From Pseudomonas gingeri (GTDB lineage Bacteria > Pseudomonadota > Gammaproteobacteria > Pseudomonadales > Pseudomonadaceae), in NCBI RefSeq assembly GCF_013386115.1, contig NZ_JACAOR010000013.1:477175-541174 (forward strand): a stretch of 64,000 nucleotides of DNA. Direction: 5' to 3'. The position numbers were made by a program, and so were the translations under genes. Position 1 is the stretch's first letter; each line of letters begins with the position of its first letter. Under the pieces are notes generated by a model. It was not told where the DNA came from and ran no database searches. It was given only the letters and a program-made list of their open reading frames with translations. Positions 34,790 through 42,914 of the stretch are shown piece after piece.

Positions 34790-35710
34790 ATGACTACCCG
34801 CACCGAGGCCGTTAAAGCCTATTTGCTCGACCTGCAAGACCGTATCTGCGCTGCGCTGGAAGCCGAAGATGGCGGTTCGCGCTTCGTCGAGGATGCCTGG
34901 ACGCGCCCCGCCGGCGGCGGTGGCCGGACCCGGGTGATCGAGAACGGCGAGGTCATCGAGAAAGGCGGGGTGAATTTCTCCCACGTCTTCGGCAGCGGCC
35001 TGCCGCCGTCCGCCAGTGCCCACCGGCCCGAGCTGGCCGGGCGCGGTTTCGAGGCGCTGGGGGTGTCCCTGGTGATTCACCCGCACAACCCCCATGTGCC
35101 GACGTCCCACGCCAACGTGCGGTTCTTCATCGCCGAAAAGGCCGGTGAAGAACCGGTCTGGTGGTTCGGTGGCGGCTTCGACCTGACGCCCTACTACGGC
35201 AACGAAGAGGACTGCGTGCACTGGCACCGCGTGGCCGAGCAGGCCTGCGCACCGTTCGGGGCGGATGTCTACCCGCGCTACAAGGCCTGGTGCGACAGCT
35301 ATTTCCATATCAAGCACCGCAACGAGCCACGGGGCATCGGCGGCCTGTTCTTCGACGACCTGAACGAGTGGGACTTCGACACCAGCTTCGCCTTCATGCG
35401 TGCCATCGGCGATGCCTATATCGAGGCGTACCTGCCCATCGTGCAGCGGCGCAAGGCGGCGGCCTGGACCGAACAGCAGCGCGAGTTCCAGGAGTTCCGC
35501 CGTGGCCGTTACGTGGAATTCAACCTGGTCTATGACCGCGGCACCCTGTTCGGCCTGCAATCGGGCGGGCGTACCGAATCGATCCTGATGTCGCTGCCGC
35601 CGCAAGTACGCTGGGGCTATGACTGGAAAGCCGCTCCGGGCAGCGAAGAGGCACGCCTGACCGACTACTTCCTGCAGGATCGCGACTGGTTGGCGCAGGG
35701 GGCTGCCTGA
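34790..35710 (+). CDS. hemF: Oxygen-dependent coproporphyrinogen-III oxidase
   Basis: HemF converts coproporphyrinogen III to protoporphyrinogen IX with molecular oxygen, a step in haem synthesis. The 306-residue protein shows the family signature around FADGGSRFVEDAWTRP-like EAEDGGSRFVEDAW, the GGGVNFSHV-like stretch GGVNFSHVFG, the PTSHANVRFF and WWFGGGFDLTPYYG blocks, and the C-terminal LMSLPPQVRWGY signature. aroE starts on the last base of its stop codon, so they are translationally coupled. Confidence 0.97.
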   Translation: MTTRTEAVKAYLLDLQDRICAALEAEDGGSRFVEDAWTRPAGGGGRTRVIENGEVIEKGGVNFSHVFGSGLPPSASAHRPELAGRGFEALGVSLVIHPHNPHVPTSHANVRFFIAEKAGEEPVWWFGGGFDLTPYYGNEEDCVHWHRVAEQACAPFGADVYPRYKAWCDSYFHIKHRNEPRGIGGLFFDDLNEWDFDTSFAFMRAIGDAYIEAYLPIVQRRKAAAWTEQQREFQEFRRGRYVEFNLVYDRGTLFGLQSGGRTESILMSLPPQVRWGYDWKAAPGSEEARLTDYFLQDRDWLAQGAA

Positions 35711-36531
35711 TGGATCGTTATGTCGTCTTCGGCAACCCCATCGGCCACAGCAAGTCGCCGCTGATCCACCGTCTGTTCGCCGAACAGACCGCCCAGCAAC
35801 TGGACTACAGCACCCTGCTGGCGCCGCTGGATGACTTTTCCGGCTGTGCCCGGGCGTTCTTCCAGGACGGGCGCGGCGCCAACGTCACGGTGCCGTTCAA
35901 GGAAGAGGCCTTTCGCCTGGCCGCCAGCCTGACGCCACGGGCGCAGCGCGCGGGAGCGGTGAATACCCTGAGCAAGCTGGCCGATGGCAGCCTGCTGGGC
36001 GACAACACCGACGGTGCCGGGCTGGTCCGCGACCTGACGGTGAATGCCGGCTTCAGCCTGCAGGGCAAGCGCATCCTGTTGCTGGGCGCCGGTGGCGCGG
36101 TGCGCGGGGTCCTGGAGCCGTTGCTGGCGCAGCAGCCCGCATCGGTGATCATCGCCAACCGCACCGTCGAGAAAGCCGAGTTGCTGGCCGAACTGTTCGC
36201 CGACCTGGGGCCGGTGTCCGCCAGCGGCCTCGACTGGTTGCGCGAACCGGTCGACCTGATCATCAACGCCACCTCGGCCAGCCTGTCGGGCGATGTGCCG
36301 CCGATTGCGCCGAGCCTGATCGAGCCGGGCAAGACCTTCTGCTACGACATGATGTACAGCAAGGAGCCGACCGCGTTCTGCCGCTGGGCCAGCGCGCAGG
36401 GCGCGGCCGTGGCGATGGATGGCCTGGGCATGCTGGCCGAGCAGGCGGCGGAAGCCTTCCTGCTGTGGCGTGGCGTGCGCCCGGACACGGCGCCGGTGTT
36501 GGCGGAGCTGCGGCGCCTGCTTGCCCTTTGA
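35710..36531 (+). CDS. aroE: Shikimate dehydrogenase
   Basis: AroE reduces 3-dehydroshikimate to shikimate with NADPH in aromatic amino-acid synthesis. The 273-residue protein has GNPIGHSKSP at residues 8-17 and NVTVPFKEEAF with the catalytic lysine near 66. It also has the NTDGAG segment, and the nucleotide loop GAGGAVRG with the NRT motif that marks NADP preference. It overlaps the hemF stop by one base. Confidence 0.97.
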   Translation: MDRYVVFGNPIGHSKSPLIHRLFAEQTAQQLDYSTLLAPLDDFSGCARAFFQDGRGANVTVPFKEEAFRLAASLTPRAQRAGAVNTLSKLADGSLLGDNTDGAGLVRDLTVNAGFSLQGKRILLLGAGGAVRGVLEPLLAQQPASVIIANRTVEKAELLAELFADLGPVSASGLDWLREPVDLIINATSASLSGDVPPIAPSLIEPGKTFCYDMMYSKEPTAFCRWASAQGAAVAMDGLGMLAEQAAEAFLLWRGVRPDTAPVLAELRRLLAL

Positions 36532-36553
36532 GCCGAAACCTTCTGAACTGAAA

Positions 36554-36592
36554 CCTGTGAGAGCGGGCTTGTCGGAACGCCGCTCCCACAGG
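36554..36592. repeat. REP-type hairpin after aroE
   Basis: CCTGTGAGAGCGG and the inverse CCGCTCCCACAGG flank a short spacer including GCTTGTCGG. It matches the Pseudomonas REP core with one changed arm. It lies between the convergent aroE and SulP genes and may act as their shared hairpin end. Confidence 0.75.
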
Positions 36593-36618
36593 ATGAGTGT
36601 CTGAGGGGACGAGTGCGT

Positions 36619-38187
36619 TCAGTCCTCGAAGCGGATCGGGCACTTATCCACACCCTCCAGCTTGACCAGTTCCTCGATCACCGGGGCCCGTGCCTTTCTC
36701 AGGGTCAGGCTGCGCCCGTCCCGCGCCAGGCGCCGGGCTTCCTGGTGCAGCATTTCCACCCCGGAATAGTCGATGAAGTTGATCTGCTGCGCCTCGATCA
36801 CCACCCGCGGGCCATGCAGCCGTTGCAGGCGCACCTGCAGGTAATGGCTGGCGCCGAAGAAGATCGACCCGCCGACCCGCAGCACATCTTCGTCGCCATC
36901 GCGCCAATGCTGCACCCGTGGCTGCGAGGTGCGCTTGAGGTAGAAGAACAGCGACGCCAGCACCCCGGCATAGATCGCCGTCTGCAATTCCAGGAGCAAG
37001 GTCGCCACGCAGGTCAGGGCCATCACCGCGAACTCGGCATGACTGACCCGGAACAGCGCGCGGATCCCGCGATGATCCACCAGGCCCCAACTGATCAGCA
37101 AAATACTGCCGGCCATGGCCGGAATCGGAATATGGGCGATCAGCGCCGAGCCGCACACCGCGAACAACGCCACCCATAACGCCGAGAACACCCCGGCCAG
37201 CGGCGAGCAGGCCCCGGCTTCGTAGCTCAGGGCGGCGCGGGTGAACGAGCCGGCGGACAGGTAGCCGGAAAACAGGCTGCCGACAATGTTCGACAGGCCC
37301 TGGGCGCGGACTTCCTGGTTGGCGTCGAGCAATTGCTGGGAGCGCGCGGACAGCGACCGGGCGATCGACAGGCTGGTCACCAGTCCGAGCATACCCACGG
37401 CGACGGCACTGGGCAGCAGCCGCAGGACCGTCTCGATATCCAGCGGCAGCGGGCTGAACGGCGGCAGGCGCCCGGCGAAGCCCTTGACCAGCTGCACATG
37501 GCCGAACATCCCCGGCCACAACCAGACCAGCAGGCTGGCGAGGACCAGGGTGATCAGCAGGGTCGGCCAGCGCGGCAGCAGCGACTTGAGGCCGAGGCCG
37601 ACCAGCAGCGTGCCGAGCCCGAGGGCCAGCGACGGGCGATCCAGCTCGCCGACATGCCGTACCAGCGCCAGCAGGCTGTTGAGGGCGGTGGCCTGGTTCG
37701 CCACGTCGATGCCCAGCAGGTTGGGCAGTTGTCCCAGGGCGATGACCACGGCGGCACCCAGGGTGAAGCCGAGCACCACCGAATGGGAGACGAAGTTCAC
37801 CAGGGCGCCGAAACGCAGCATGCCCAGGAGCCACTGGAAGATGCCGGCGATAAAGGTCAGCAGCAGGATCAGGGTGATGTAGTCCTGGCTGCCGGGCACC
37901 GCCAGGGGGCTGACACTGGCGAACAGGACAATGGAGATCGCGGCGGTGGGGCCGCAGATCAGGTGCCACGACGAGCCCCAGAGGCAAGCGATCAGCACCG
38001 GAATGATCGCCGCGTACAGCCCGTATTCCGGCGGCAGGCCGGCGATCAGGGCGTAGGCGACGGATTGTGGCAGCGCGAGAATGGCGCCGCTGAGCCCCAC
38101 CACCAGGTCACGGCGGACGCTGGTGCGGGTTTGCCGGGGCAGCCAGCTGAGAAATGGCAGGATTTTGTGGCGGTTGGTCCAGCCCAT
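36619..38187 (-). CDS. SulP-family (SLC26) anion transporter with STAS domain
   Basis: SulP proteins move sulfate, bicarbonate or dicarboxylates across the inner membrane. The 522-residue protein has about 10-12 hydrophobic segments starting with GLSGAILALPQSVAYALIAG and PPEYGLYAA. It ends in a cytosolic STAS domain (about residues 420-522, containing GVEMLHQEARRL). The ATG at 38187 is used because the longer ORF start at 38334 lies inside a REP element. Substrate is not certain; sulfate fits the neighbouring choline-sulfate genes only loosely. A DnaA box (36644-36652) overlaps its 3' end. Confidence 0.9.
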   Translation of the reverse strand: MGWTNRHKILPFLSWLPRQTRTSVRRDLVVGLSGAILALPQSVAYALIAGLPPEYGLYAAIIPVLIACLWGSSWHLICGPTAAISIVLFASVSPLAVPGSQDYITLILLLTFIAGIFQWLLGMLRFGALVNFVSHSVVLGFTLGAAVVIALGQLPNLLGIDVANQATALNSLLALVRHVGELDRPSLALGLGTLLVGLGLKSLLPRWPTLLITLVLASLLVWLWPGMFGHVQLVKGFAGRLPPFSPLPLDIETVLRLLPSAVAVGMLGLVTSLSIARSLSARSQQLLDANQEVRAQGLSNIVGSLFSGYLSAGSFTRAALSYEAGACSPLAGVFSALWVALFAVCGSALIAHIPIPAMAGSILLISWGLVDHRGIRALFRVSHAEFAVMALTCVATLLLELQTAIYAGVLASLFFYLKRTSQPRVQHWRDGDEDVLRVGGSIFFGASHYLQVRLQRLHGPRVVIEAQQINFIDYSGVEMLHQEARRLARDGRSLTLRKARAPVIEELVKLEGVDKCPIRFED

Positions 38188-38261
38188 GGGTCTCTCGGTT
38201 GGTTGAGTCGGCGTCAGGGTGAAGGGTGTTTGTGACAACCGCGAGGGCGCCCGCGCGCCTG

Positions 38262-38334
38262 CAGAAGCCGGGCTTGCCCGCGCAGCGGCCGTTGAGGCCG
38301 CTGAAAAGCTTCGCGGGCAAGCCCGCTCCCACAT
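38262..38334. repeat. REP inverted pair between SulP and choline-binding protein genes
   Basis: CGGGCTTGCCCGCG (38269-38282) and CGCGGGCAAGCCCG (38312-38325) are inverted copies of the standard Pseudomonas REP core, separated by a second GC-rich palindrome (AGCGGCC..GGCCGCT). This is a REP doublet (BIME-like). Confidence 0.9.
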
Positions 38335-38362
38335 TGAGGCCTGCGGTGTGTCGGGAAGCGCG

Positions 38363-39283
38363 TCAGAGCTTGGCTTTCACCACCGGCAACGCGTCCTGGC
38401 CATCGGCGGTCTTGACGCCGTCCAGCCATTTGTCCAGCACCGCCGGATTGGCCTTGATCCAGGCCCTGGCCGCATCGGCATTGCTCAGCTTCTTGTTCGC
38501 CACTTCGGCCATGATGCTGTTTTCCATGTCCTGGGTGAAGCTCAGGTTGCTCAGCAACTTGCCGACGTTCGGGCAGGCCTGTGCATAACCCTTGCGGGTC
38601 ACGGTGTAGACGCTGCCGGTATCGCCGAAATATTTCTCGCCGCCCTTGAGGTAGTGCATCTTCATCTGCACGTTCATCGGGTGCGGAGTCCAGCCGAGGA
38701 AGACCACGAACTTCTGCTTCTTCACCGAGCGGGCCACCTCGGCCAGCATCGCCTGTTCGCTGGACTCCACCAGTTTCCACTGGCCCAGGTCGAACTCGTT
38801 CTTCTTGATGATCTCCGCCAGCGAGGCGTTGGCCGGCGCACCGGAGCCGATGCCGTAGAGCTTCTTGTCGAACTTGTCGGCGTATTTGTTGAGGTCGGCG
38901 AAGTTATGCACACCCGCGTCCCAGACATAGTCCGGGACCGCCAGGGTGAACTCGGTGCCTTCGAGGTTCTTCGCCAGCTGGGTGACATCGCCGCTGGCCA
39001 CGAACTTGTCGTAGAAGCCCTGCTGCGCCGGCATCCAGTTGCCGAGGAACACGTCGACCTGGCCGTCCTTGAGGCCGCCGTAGGTGATCGGCACCGCCAG
39101 GGTGTCGACCTTGGCCTTGTAGCCCAGGCCGTCGAGCAGCAGGCTGGTGATGGCGTTGGTCGCGGCGATATCGCTCCAGCCCGGATCGGCCATCTTCACC
39201 GTGTCGCAACTCTGCTCGGCGTACGCGCCCAGGCTGCTCACGGCCAGCAGCCCGGCGGTCAGTACTGTGGATAACTTCTTCAT
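38363..39283 (-). CDS. Choline/betaine ABC transporter substrate-binding protein (OpuAC/ChoX type)
   Basis: The 306-residue protein has a signal peptide (MKKLSTVLTAGLLAVSSLGAYA) and an OpuAC-type binding fold with ADPGWSDIAATNA and the aromatic-rich VFLGNWMPAQQGFY and VVFLGWTPHPMN segments that form a quaternary-ammonium cage. It lies next to choline sulfatase and its LysR regulator, the common choline-sulfate arrangement in pseudomonads and rhizobia. No permease or ATPase subunits are adjacent, so it may share a core transporter encoded elsewhere. A DnaA box overlaps its signal-peptide codons (39266-39274). Confidence 0.88.
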   Translation of the reverse strand: MKKLSTVLTAGLLAVSSLGAYAEQSCDTVKMADPGWSDIAATNAITSLLLDGLGYKAKVDTLAVPITYGGLKDGQVDVFLGNWMPAQQGFYDKFVASGDVTQLAKNLEGTEFTLAVPDYVWDAGVHNFADLNKYADKFDKKLYGIGSGAPANASLAEIIKKNEFDLGQWKLVESSEQAMLAEVARSVKKQKFVVFLGWTPHPMNVQMKMHYLKGGEKYFGDTGSVYTVTRKGYAQACPNVGKLLSNLSFTQDMENSIMAEVANKKLSNADAARAWIKANPAVLDKWLDGVKTADGQDALPVVKAKL

Positions 39284-39302
39284 GGCCTTCCCCTTGTGTT
39301 CG

Positions 39303-40817
39303 TTATTGGTTTTGGCAGGGTTGTGGATAACGAGCCTTGCGCTCCAGATCGTCGAGGTCGATATGGTTGCGCATGTATTGCTGACTGGCGTCTACCATCG
39401 GCTGGTGGTCCCAGCTCTTCAGCTTTCCGAGGGTCAGGGCGTCGGCGACGAAACGCCGGCGTCGCTGACTGGCGAGCACCTGTTGGTGGATCGCCGGGAT
39501 ATTCCATTTCGCCCGGGCTTCGGCCAGGAAGTCGTTGAACAGCGTCTGGTGCCGCGGTGACTGGCTGAGCTCTTCCTCCTCCCGCGGATCGTTGTGGACA
39601 TCGAAGAGCAGGCAGGGATCGTCTTCGCTGTAGATGAATTTGTAGGCGCCGCGGCGAATCATCATCAACGGGCTGATGGTGCCTTCGGCCATGTATTCGC
39701 CGAACACTTCGTCGTGCCCGCCCTCGCCTCGCAGATGCGGCAGCAGCGAACGGCCGTCCAGCGGCAGTCGCTCGTTCAGGTTGCCACCGGCCAGTTCCAC
39801 CAGGGTCGGCAGCAGATCGGCGGTGGAGACCGCGGCGCTGACCCGTGCGGCGGCGAATTGCCCCGGTGCGCTGATCAGCAGCGGCACCCGCGCGGCCATC
39901 TCGAACCAGTGCATCTTGTACCAGAGGCCGCGCTCGCCGAGCATGTCGCCGTGATCGCCGGAGAACACGATGATGGTGTCGTCGGCCAGGCCGGTGTCTT
40001 CGAGGGTCTGCAGGAGCTTGCCGACATTATGGTCGATGTAGCTGCAGGCGCCGAAGTAGGCCCGGCGGGCATCGCGGATCTTGTCCACGGGCAGCGGCTT
40101 GTCCCACAGGTCGTAGACCTTGAGCAGGCGTTGCGAATGCGGGTCGAGACTGTCCTGGGCCGGGGTCTGCGGCAGCGGGATATCCTCGTCGCGGTACAGG
40201 TCCCAGAACGCCCTGGGAATGGTGTAGGGGTCGTGCGGGTGGGTCATCGACACGGTCAGGCAGAACGGCTGGTCGCCGTCTTCACGGATATGGTCGAACA
40301 GGTACTGCTGGGCCTTGAACACCACCTCCTCGTCGAAGTCCAGCTGGTTGGTGCGCACGCAGGGCCCGGCCTGCAATACCGAGGACATGTTGTGGTACCA
40401 GCTGGGGCGTACGTCCGGCTCGTCCCAGTTCACCGCCCAGCCGTAGTCGGCCGGGTAGATGTCGCTGGTCAGGCGTTCTTCATAACCGTGCAACTGGTCC
40501 GGCCCGCAGAAGTGCATCTTGCCCGACAACGCGGTGCGGTAGCCGAGGCGACGCAGGTAGTGGGCATAGGTCGGCACATCGGCGGGGAAATCGGCGGCGT
40601 TGTCATAGGCGCCGATCTTGCTCGGCAACTGGCCGCTGACCAGGGTGAAGCGCGAAGGCGCGCACAACGGGCTGTTGCAGTAGGCGGAGTCGAATACCAC
40701 GCCGTCGGCGGCCAGGCGGTCCAGGTTGGGCAGCTTGATCGGCGACGGACCGTAGAACGGCAACAGGGGCGCGGCCATTTGATCGGCCATGATGAAGAGA
40801 ATGTTCTTGCGCTTCAT
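39303..40817 (-). CDS. betC: Choline-sulfatase BetC
   Basis: BetC hydrolyses choline-O-sulfate to choline and sulfate, feeding glycine-betaine synthesis and sulfur supply. The 504-residue alkaline-phosphatase-superfamily protein has the sulfatase motif CAPSR at residues 52-56, whose Cys is converted to formylglycine. Metal-site residues are Asp12 in MADQ and the FSGDHGDMLG segment. The ATG at 40817 (MKRKNILFIMADQ) is chosen over 40835. The gene is 19 bp upstream of the binding-protein gene, so both should be one operon, divergent from the LysR gene. Confidence 0.95.
   Translation of the reverse strand: MKRKNILFIMADQMAAPLLPFYGPSPIKLPNLDRLAADGVVFDSAYCNSPLCAPSRFTLVSGQLPSKIGAYDNAADFPADVPTYAHYLRRLGYRTALSGKMHFCGPDQLHGYEERLTSDIYPADYGWAVNWDEPDVRPSWYHNMSSVLQAGPCVRTNQLDFDEEVVFKAQQYLFDHIREDGDQPFCLTVSMTHPHDPYTIPRAFWDLYRDEDIPLPQTPAQDSLDPHSQRLLKVYDLWDKPLPVDKIRDARRAYFGACSYIDHNVGKLLQTLEDTGLADDTIIVFSGDHGDMLGERGLWYKMHWFEMAARVPLLISAPGQFAAARVSAAVSTADLLPTLVELAGGNLNERLPLDGRSLLPHLRGEGGHDEVFGEYMAEGTISPLMMIRRGAYKFIYSEDDPCLLFDVHNDPREEEELSQSPRHQTLFNDFLAEARAKWNIPAIHQQVLASQRRRRFVADALTLGKLKSWDHQPMVDASQQYMRNHIDLDDLERKARYPQPCQNQ
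39322..39330. promoter_or_regulatory. DnaA box in the betC 3' end
   Basis: Perfect TGTGGATAA in the last codons of betC, 48 bp from another perfect box (39266-39274) in the binding-protein gene, in the same orientation. No role is established. Confidence 0.45.
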
Positions 40818-40931
40818 GGTGTCGCGGCATTCCATAGTGAATTGTTATGCGATAGTGCTGCGATCCAGCATGTGGCCCACGCCATGTGCGGTAAAGCCCA
40901 TGCCACACAATGACTAGGATAAGTACAGCTT

Positions 40932-41882
40932 ATGTTTGATGCGTTGGGTGACCTGTCCCTCGACATGCTCCGGGTTTTCGAAGCGGCAGCCCGTCATCGC
41001 AGCTTTACCGCGGCAGCGGTGGAACTGGGCACCACCCAGCCGGCCATCAGCCAGCAGATCAAGCGCCTGGAAGAACAGCTGGCGACGCGCCTGTTTGACC
41101 GCATCTACCGTGGCATCGAACTGACCGAGGCCGGCTCGATCCTGTTCGAGCAGGTGCAGGCCGGCTTGCAGAGCATCGACAGCGGCCTGAGCGCGGTGAC
41201 TGCCCACAGCCAGCATGAGGTGTTGCAGGTCGCCACCGACTTCGCCTTTGCCGCCTACTGGCTGATGCCGCGCCTGCACCGCTTCCACGCGGCCAATCCG
41301 CAGGTCGATGTCAGCCTGGTGACCAGCGAGCGCAGCCACAACATGCTGCGCACCGATATCGACGTGGCGGTGCTGTTTGGCCAGGGGCGTTTCAAGCAGG
41401 GCGAGAGCCATTGGCTGTTCAGCGAGGAAGTGTTCCCGGTGTGCAGCCCGCAACTGCTCCAGGGCCGCGAGCGACCGCTGTCGACCCAGTGCCTGCTGGA
41501 TTTTCCCTTATTGCACCTGAAGGGCGAGAACAGCAGCCACTGGTTCGACTGGAGCGGGGTATTTCGCGAACTCGGCCTGACCACCGCGCCGGCCCCGGGG
41601 CAGCTGCGCTTCGACAACTACACGTTGCTGATCCAGGCGGCGATCGGCGGCCAGGGCGTGGCCATCGGCTGGCGGCACCTTGTGGATAACTTGCTGGAGC
41701 AGGGATTGTTGTGCCGGCCGATCAACGAGACGGTGCTTTCGACCTTCGGTTATTACGTGGTGCTGCCGCCGCGCAAACGCCGGGGGCCGTTGATCCAGCG
41801 CTTTTTCGACTGGCTGATGGCCGAGCAGGCCAACAGCGCCCAGTCACTGGTGGGACTGGGATTGCCGTCGATTGCGGTGTAG
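40932..41882 (+). CDS. LysR-family regulator of choline-sulfate genes
   Basis: The 316-residue protein has the LysR N-terminal helix-turn-helix (AARHRSFTAAAVELGTTQPAISQQI near residues 20-45) and an effector domain. It is divergent from betC across a 114-bp gap, which fits the regulator of choline-sulfate utilisation found beside betC in many bacteria. Choline sulfate or choline is the likely inducer (inference from context). A DnaA box lies at 41681-41689 inside the gene. Confidence 0.88.
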   Translation: MFDALGDLSLDMLRVFEAAARHRSFTAAAVELGTTQPAISQQIKRLEEQLATRLFDRIYRGIELTEAGSILFEQVQAGLQSIDSGLSAVTAHSQHEVLQVATDFAFAAYWLMPRLHRFHAANPQVDVSLVTSERSHNMLRTDIDVAVLFGQGRFKQGESHWLFSEEVFPVCSPQLLQGRERPLSTQCLLDFPLLHLKGENSSHWFDWSGVFRELGLTTAPAPGQLRFDNYTLLIQAAIGGQGVAIGWRHLVDNLLEQGLLCRPINETVLSTFGYYVVLPPRKRRGPLIQRFFDWLMAEQANSAQSLVGLGLPSIAV

Positions 41883-41905
41883 CGTTGAGCCATTACTGAG
41901 GATCA

Positions 41906-42250
41906 ATGAAAGAGAGCGGTATGCAACGTATCAAGGGCTACCACGCCCATGTCTATTTCGATGCTTCGACCATCGATCAGGCCCGTGAACTGTGCGAGCT
42001 GGCGGCGGCGACCTTTCCGTTGCGAATGGGGCGCATGCATGAGCGTCCGGTGGGGCCGCATCCGGACTGGAGCTGCCAGCTGGCCTTCGACGCCGAGTAC
42101 ATAGGCGTCGTCCTGCCGTGGCTGGCGCTCCATCGCAAGGGCCTGGTGGTGTTCCTGCACCCGTTGACCGGCGATGATCGGGCGGATCACAGCGACCATG
42201 CGATCTGGATGGGCGCGATACGGCCGCTGGACCTGTCGATATTCCGGTGA
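41906..42250 (+). CDS. DOPA 4,5-dioxygenase family protein
   Basis: The 114-residue protein resembles the small DOPA-dioxygenase-like family (fungal betalain/pigment-type domain also found in bacteria), with YHAHVYFD at residues 12-19 and the HERPVGPHPDW and HPLTGDDRADHSDHAIW histidine-rich blocks that could bind iron. In bacteria the substrate is unproven. The first ATG (41906) has GAGG upstream; a second at 41921 is also possible. It lies 23 bp after the LysR gene, possibly in the same transcript. Confidence 0.8.
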   Translation: MKESGMQRIKGYHAHVYFDASTIDQARELCELAAATFPLRMGRMHERPVGPHPDWSCQLAFDAEYIGVVLPWLALHRKGLVVFLHPLTGDDRADHSDHAIWMGAIRPLDLSIFR

Positions 42251-42284
42251 TCCCGCCTGCAAGGGATCGTGGTAGGCGATCAGA

Positions 42285-42731
42285 TCAATAGAGCACGCTG
42301 TTGAGCACCTCATAGACGATCCCCGTGCCCACCTCGATCAGCGCGACATCGCCGCCGACCCGGCGCCACTCATAGCCATGGTAGGCCGGCAGGCGCGCCA
42401 CGGCGCGTGGGTCCAGGCGTTCGCCGTAGTACCCGTGGGGCAGTGGCTGGCCGCGCACGACACGGATGCCTGGCGGTGGTGGCGCGCCACGGGTGAAGTG
42501 TTCGCGGTCGTCATGGATGATCTGGCGAACCGGGCCGAAATCCTGTGGCGGACGGCGCCAGTTCTGCTCCCCCGGGCCCCGGTCGGGGCCTCTTCCCTGC
42601 TCCTGTTGGCCATGACCGCCGCGATCGTGATCCGGACCGCGTCCGTCATCCTGCGGTGCCGCTTGCAGCAGCGAACTGGCACCGAGCATCAGCACGCCAA
42701 GACCGGCAACCAGGCGTTTGGGCATTTTCAT
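42285..42731 (-). CDS. RcnB/CigR-like exported protein
   Basis: The 148-residue protein has a signal peptide (MKMPKRLVAGLGVLMLGASSLLQA), a charged Gly/Arg/Asp-rich mature N-terminus (DRGGHGQQEQGRGPDRGPG), and a C-terminal domain with RGQPLPHGYYGERL and YEWRRVGGDVALIEVGTGIV. This C-terminal pattern is typical of RcnB-like periplasmic proteins, including CigR. The role is unknown here. The ATG at 42731 has GAGG upstream; a GTG at 42746 overlaps that site and is rejected. Confidence 0.8.
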   Translation of the reverse strand: MKMPKRLVAGLGVLMLGASSLLQAAPQDDGRGPDHDRGGHGQQEQGRGPDRGPGEQNWRRPPQDFGPVRQIIHDDREHFTRGAPPPPGIRVVRGQPLPHGYYGERLDPRAVARLPAYHGYEWRRVGGDVALIEVGTGIVYEVLNSVLY

Positions 42732-42874
42732 CGGGGTATTCCTCACACACAGCCAATACAGCGAAAAGAGGTTTGAAGACAGGGCTTCAAACCTCCAGGG
42801 TCTTGCTGTTTAGTCTGCGTGCGAAAGCATAGATTCCTTTGTATCAGGAACTTTACCTTGGCCGACTGCGGTGG

Positions 42875-42883
42875 TTATCCACA
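42875..42883. promoter_or_regulatory. DnaA box at the 3' edge of the low-GC island
   Basis: Perfect TTATCCACA in the gap between the RcnB-like gene and the first low-GC gene. It is the last perfect box in the window; none was found to its right. Confidence 0.45.
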
Positions 42884-42914
42884 ACGTCGAAAACAGGAAG
42901 TAACGCCCTCGGAT

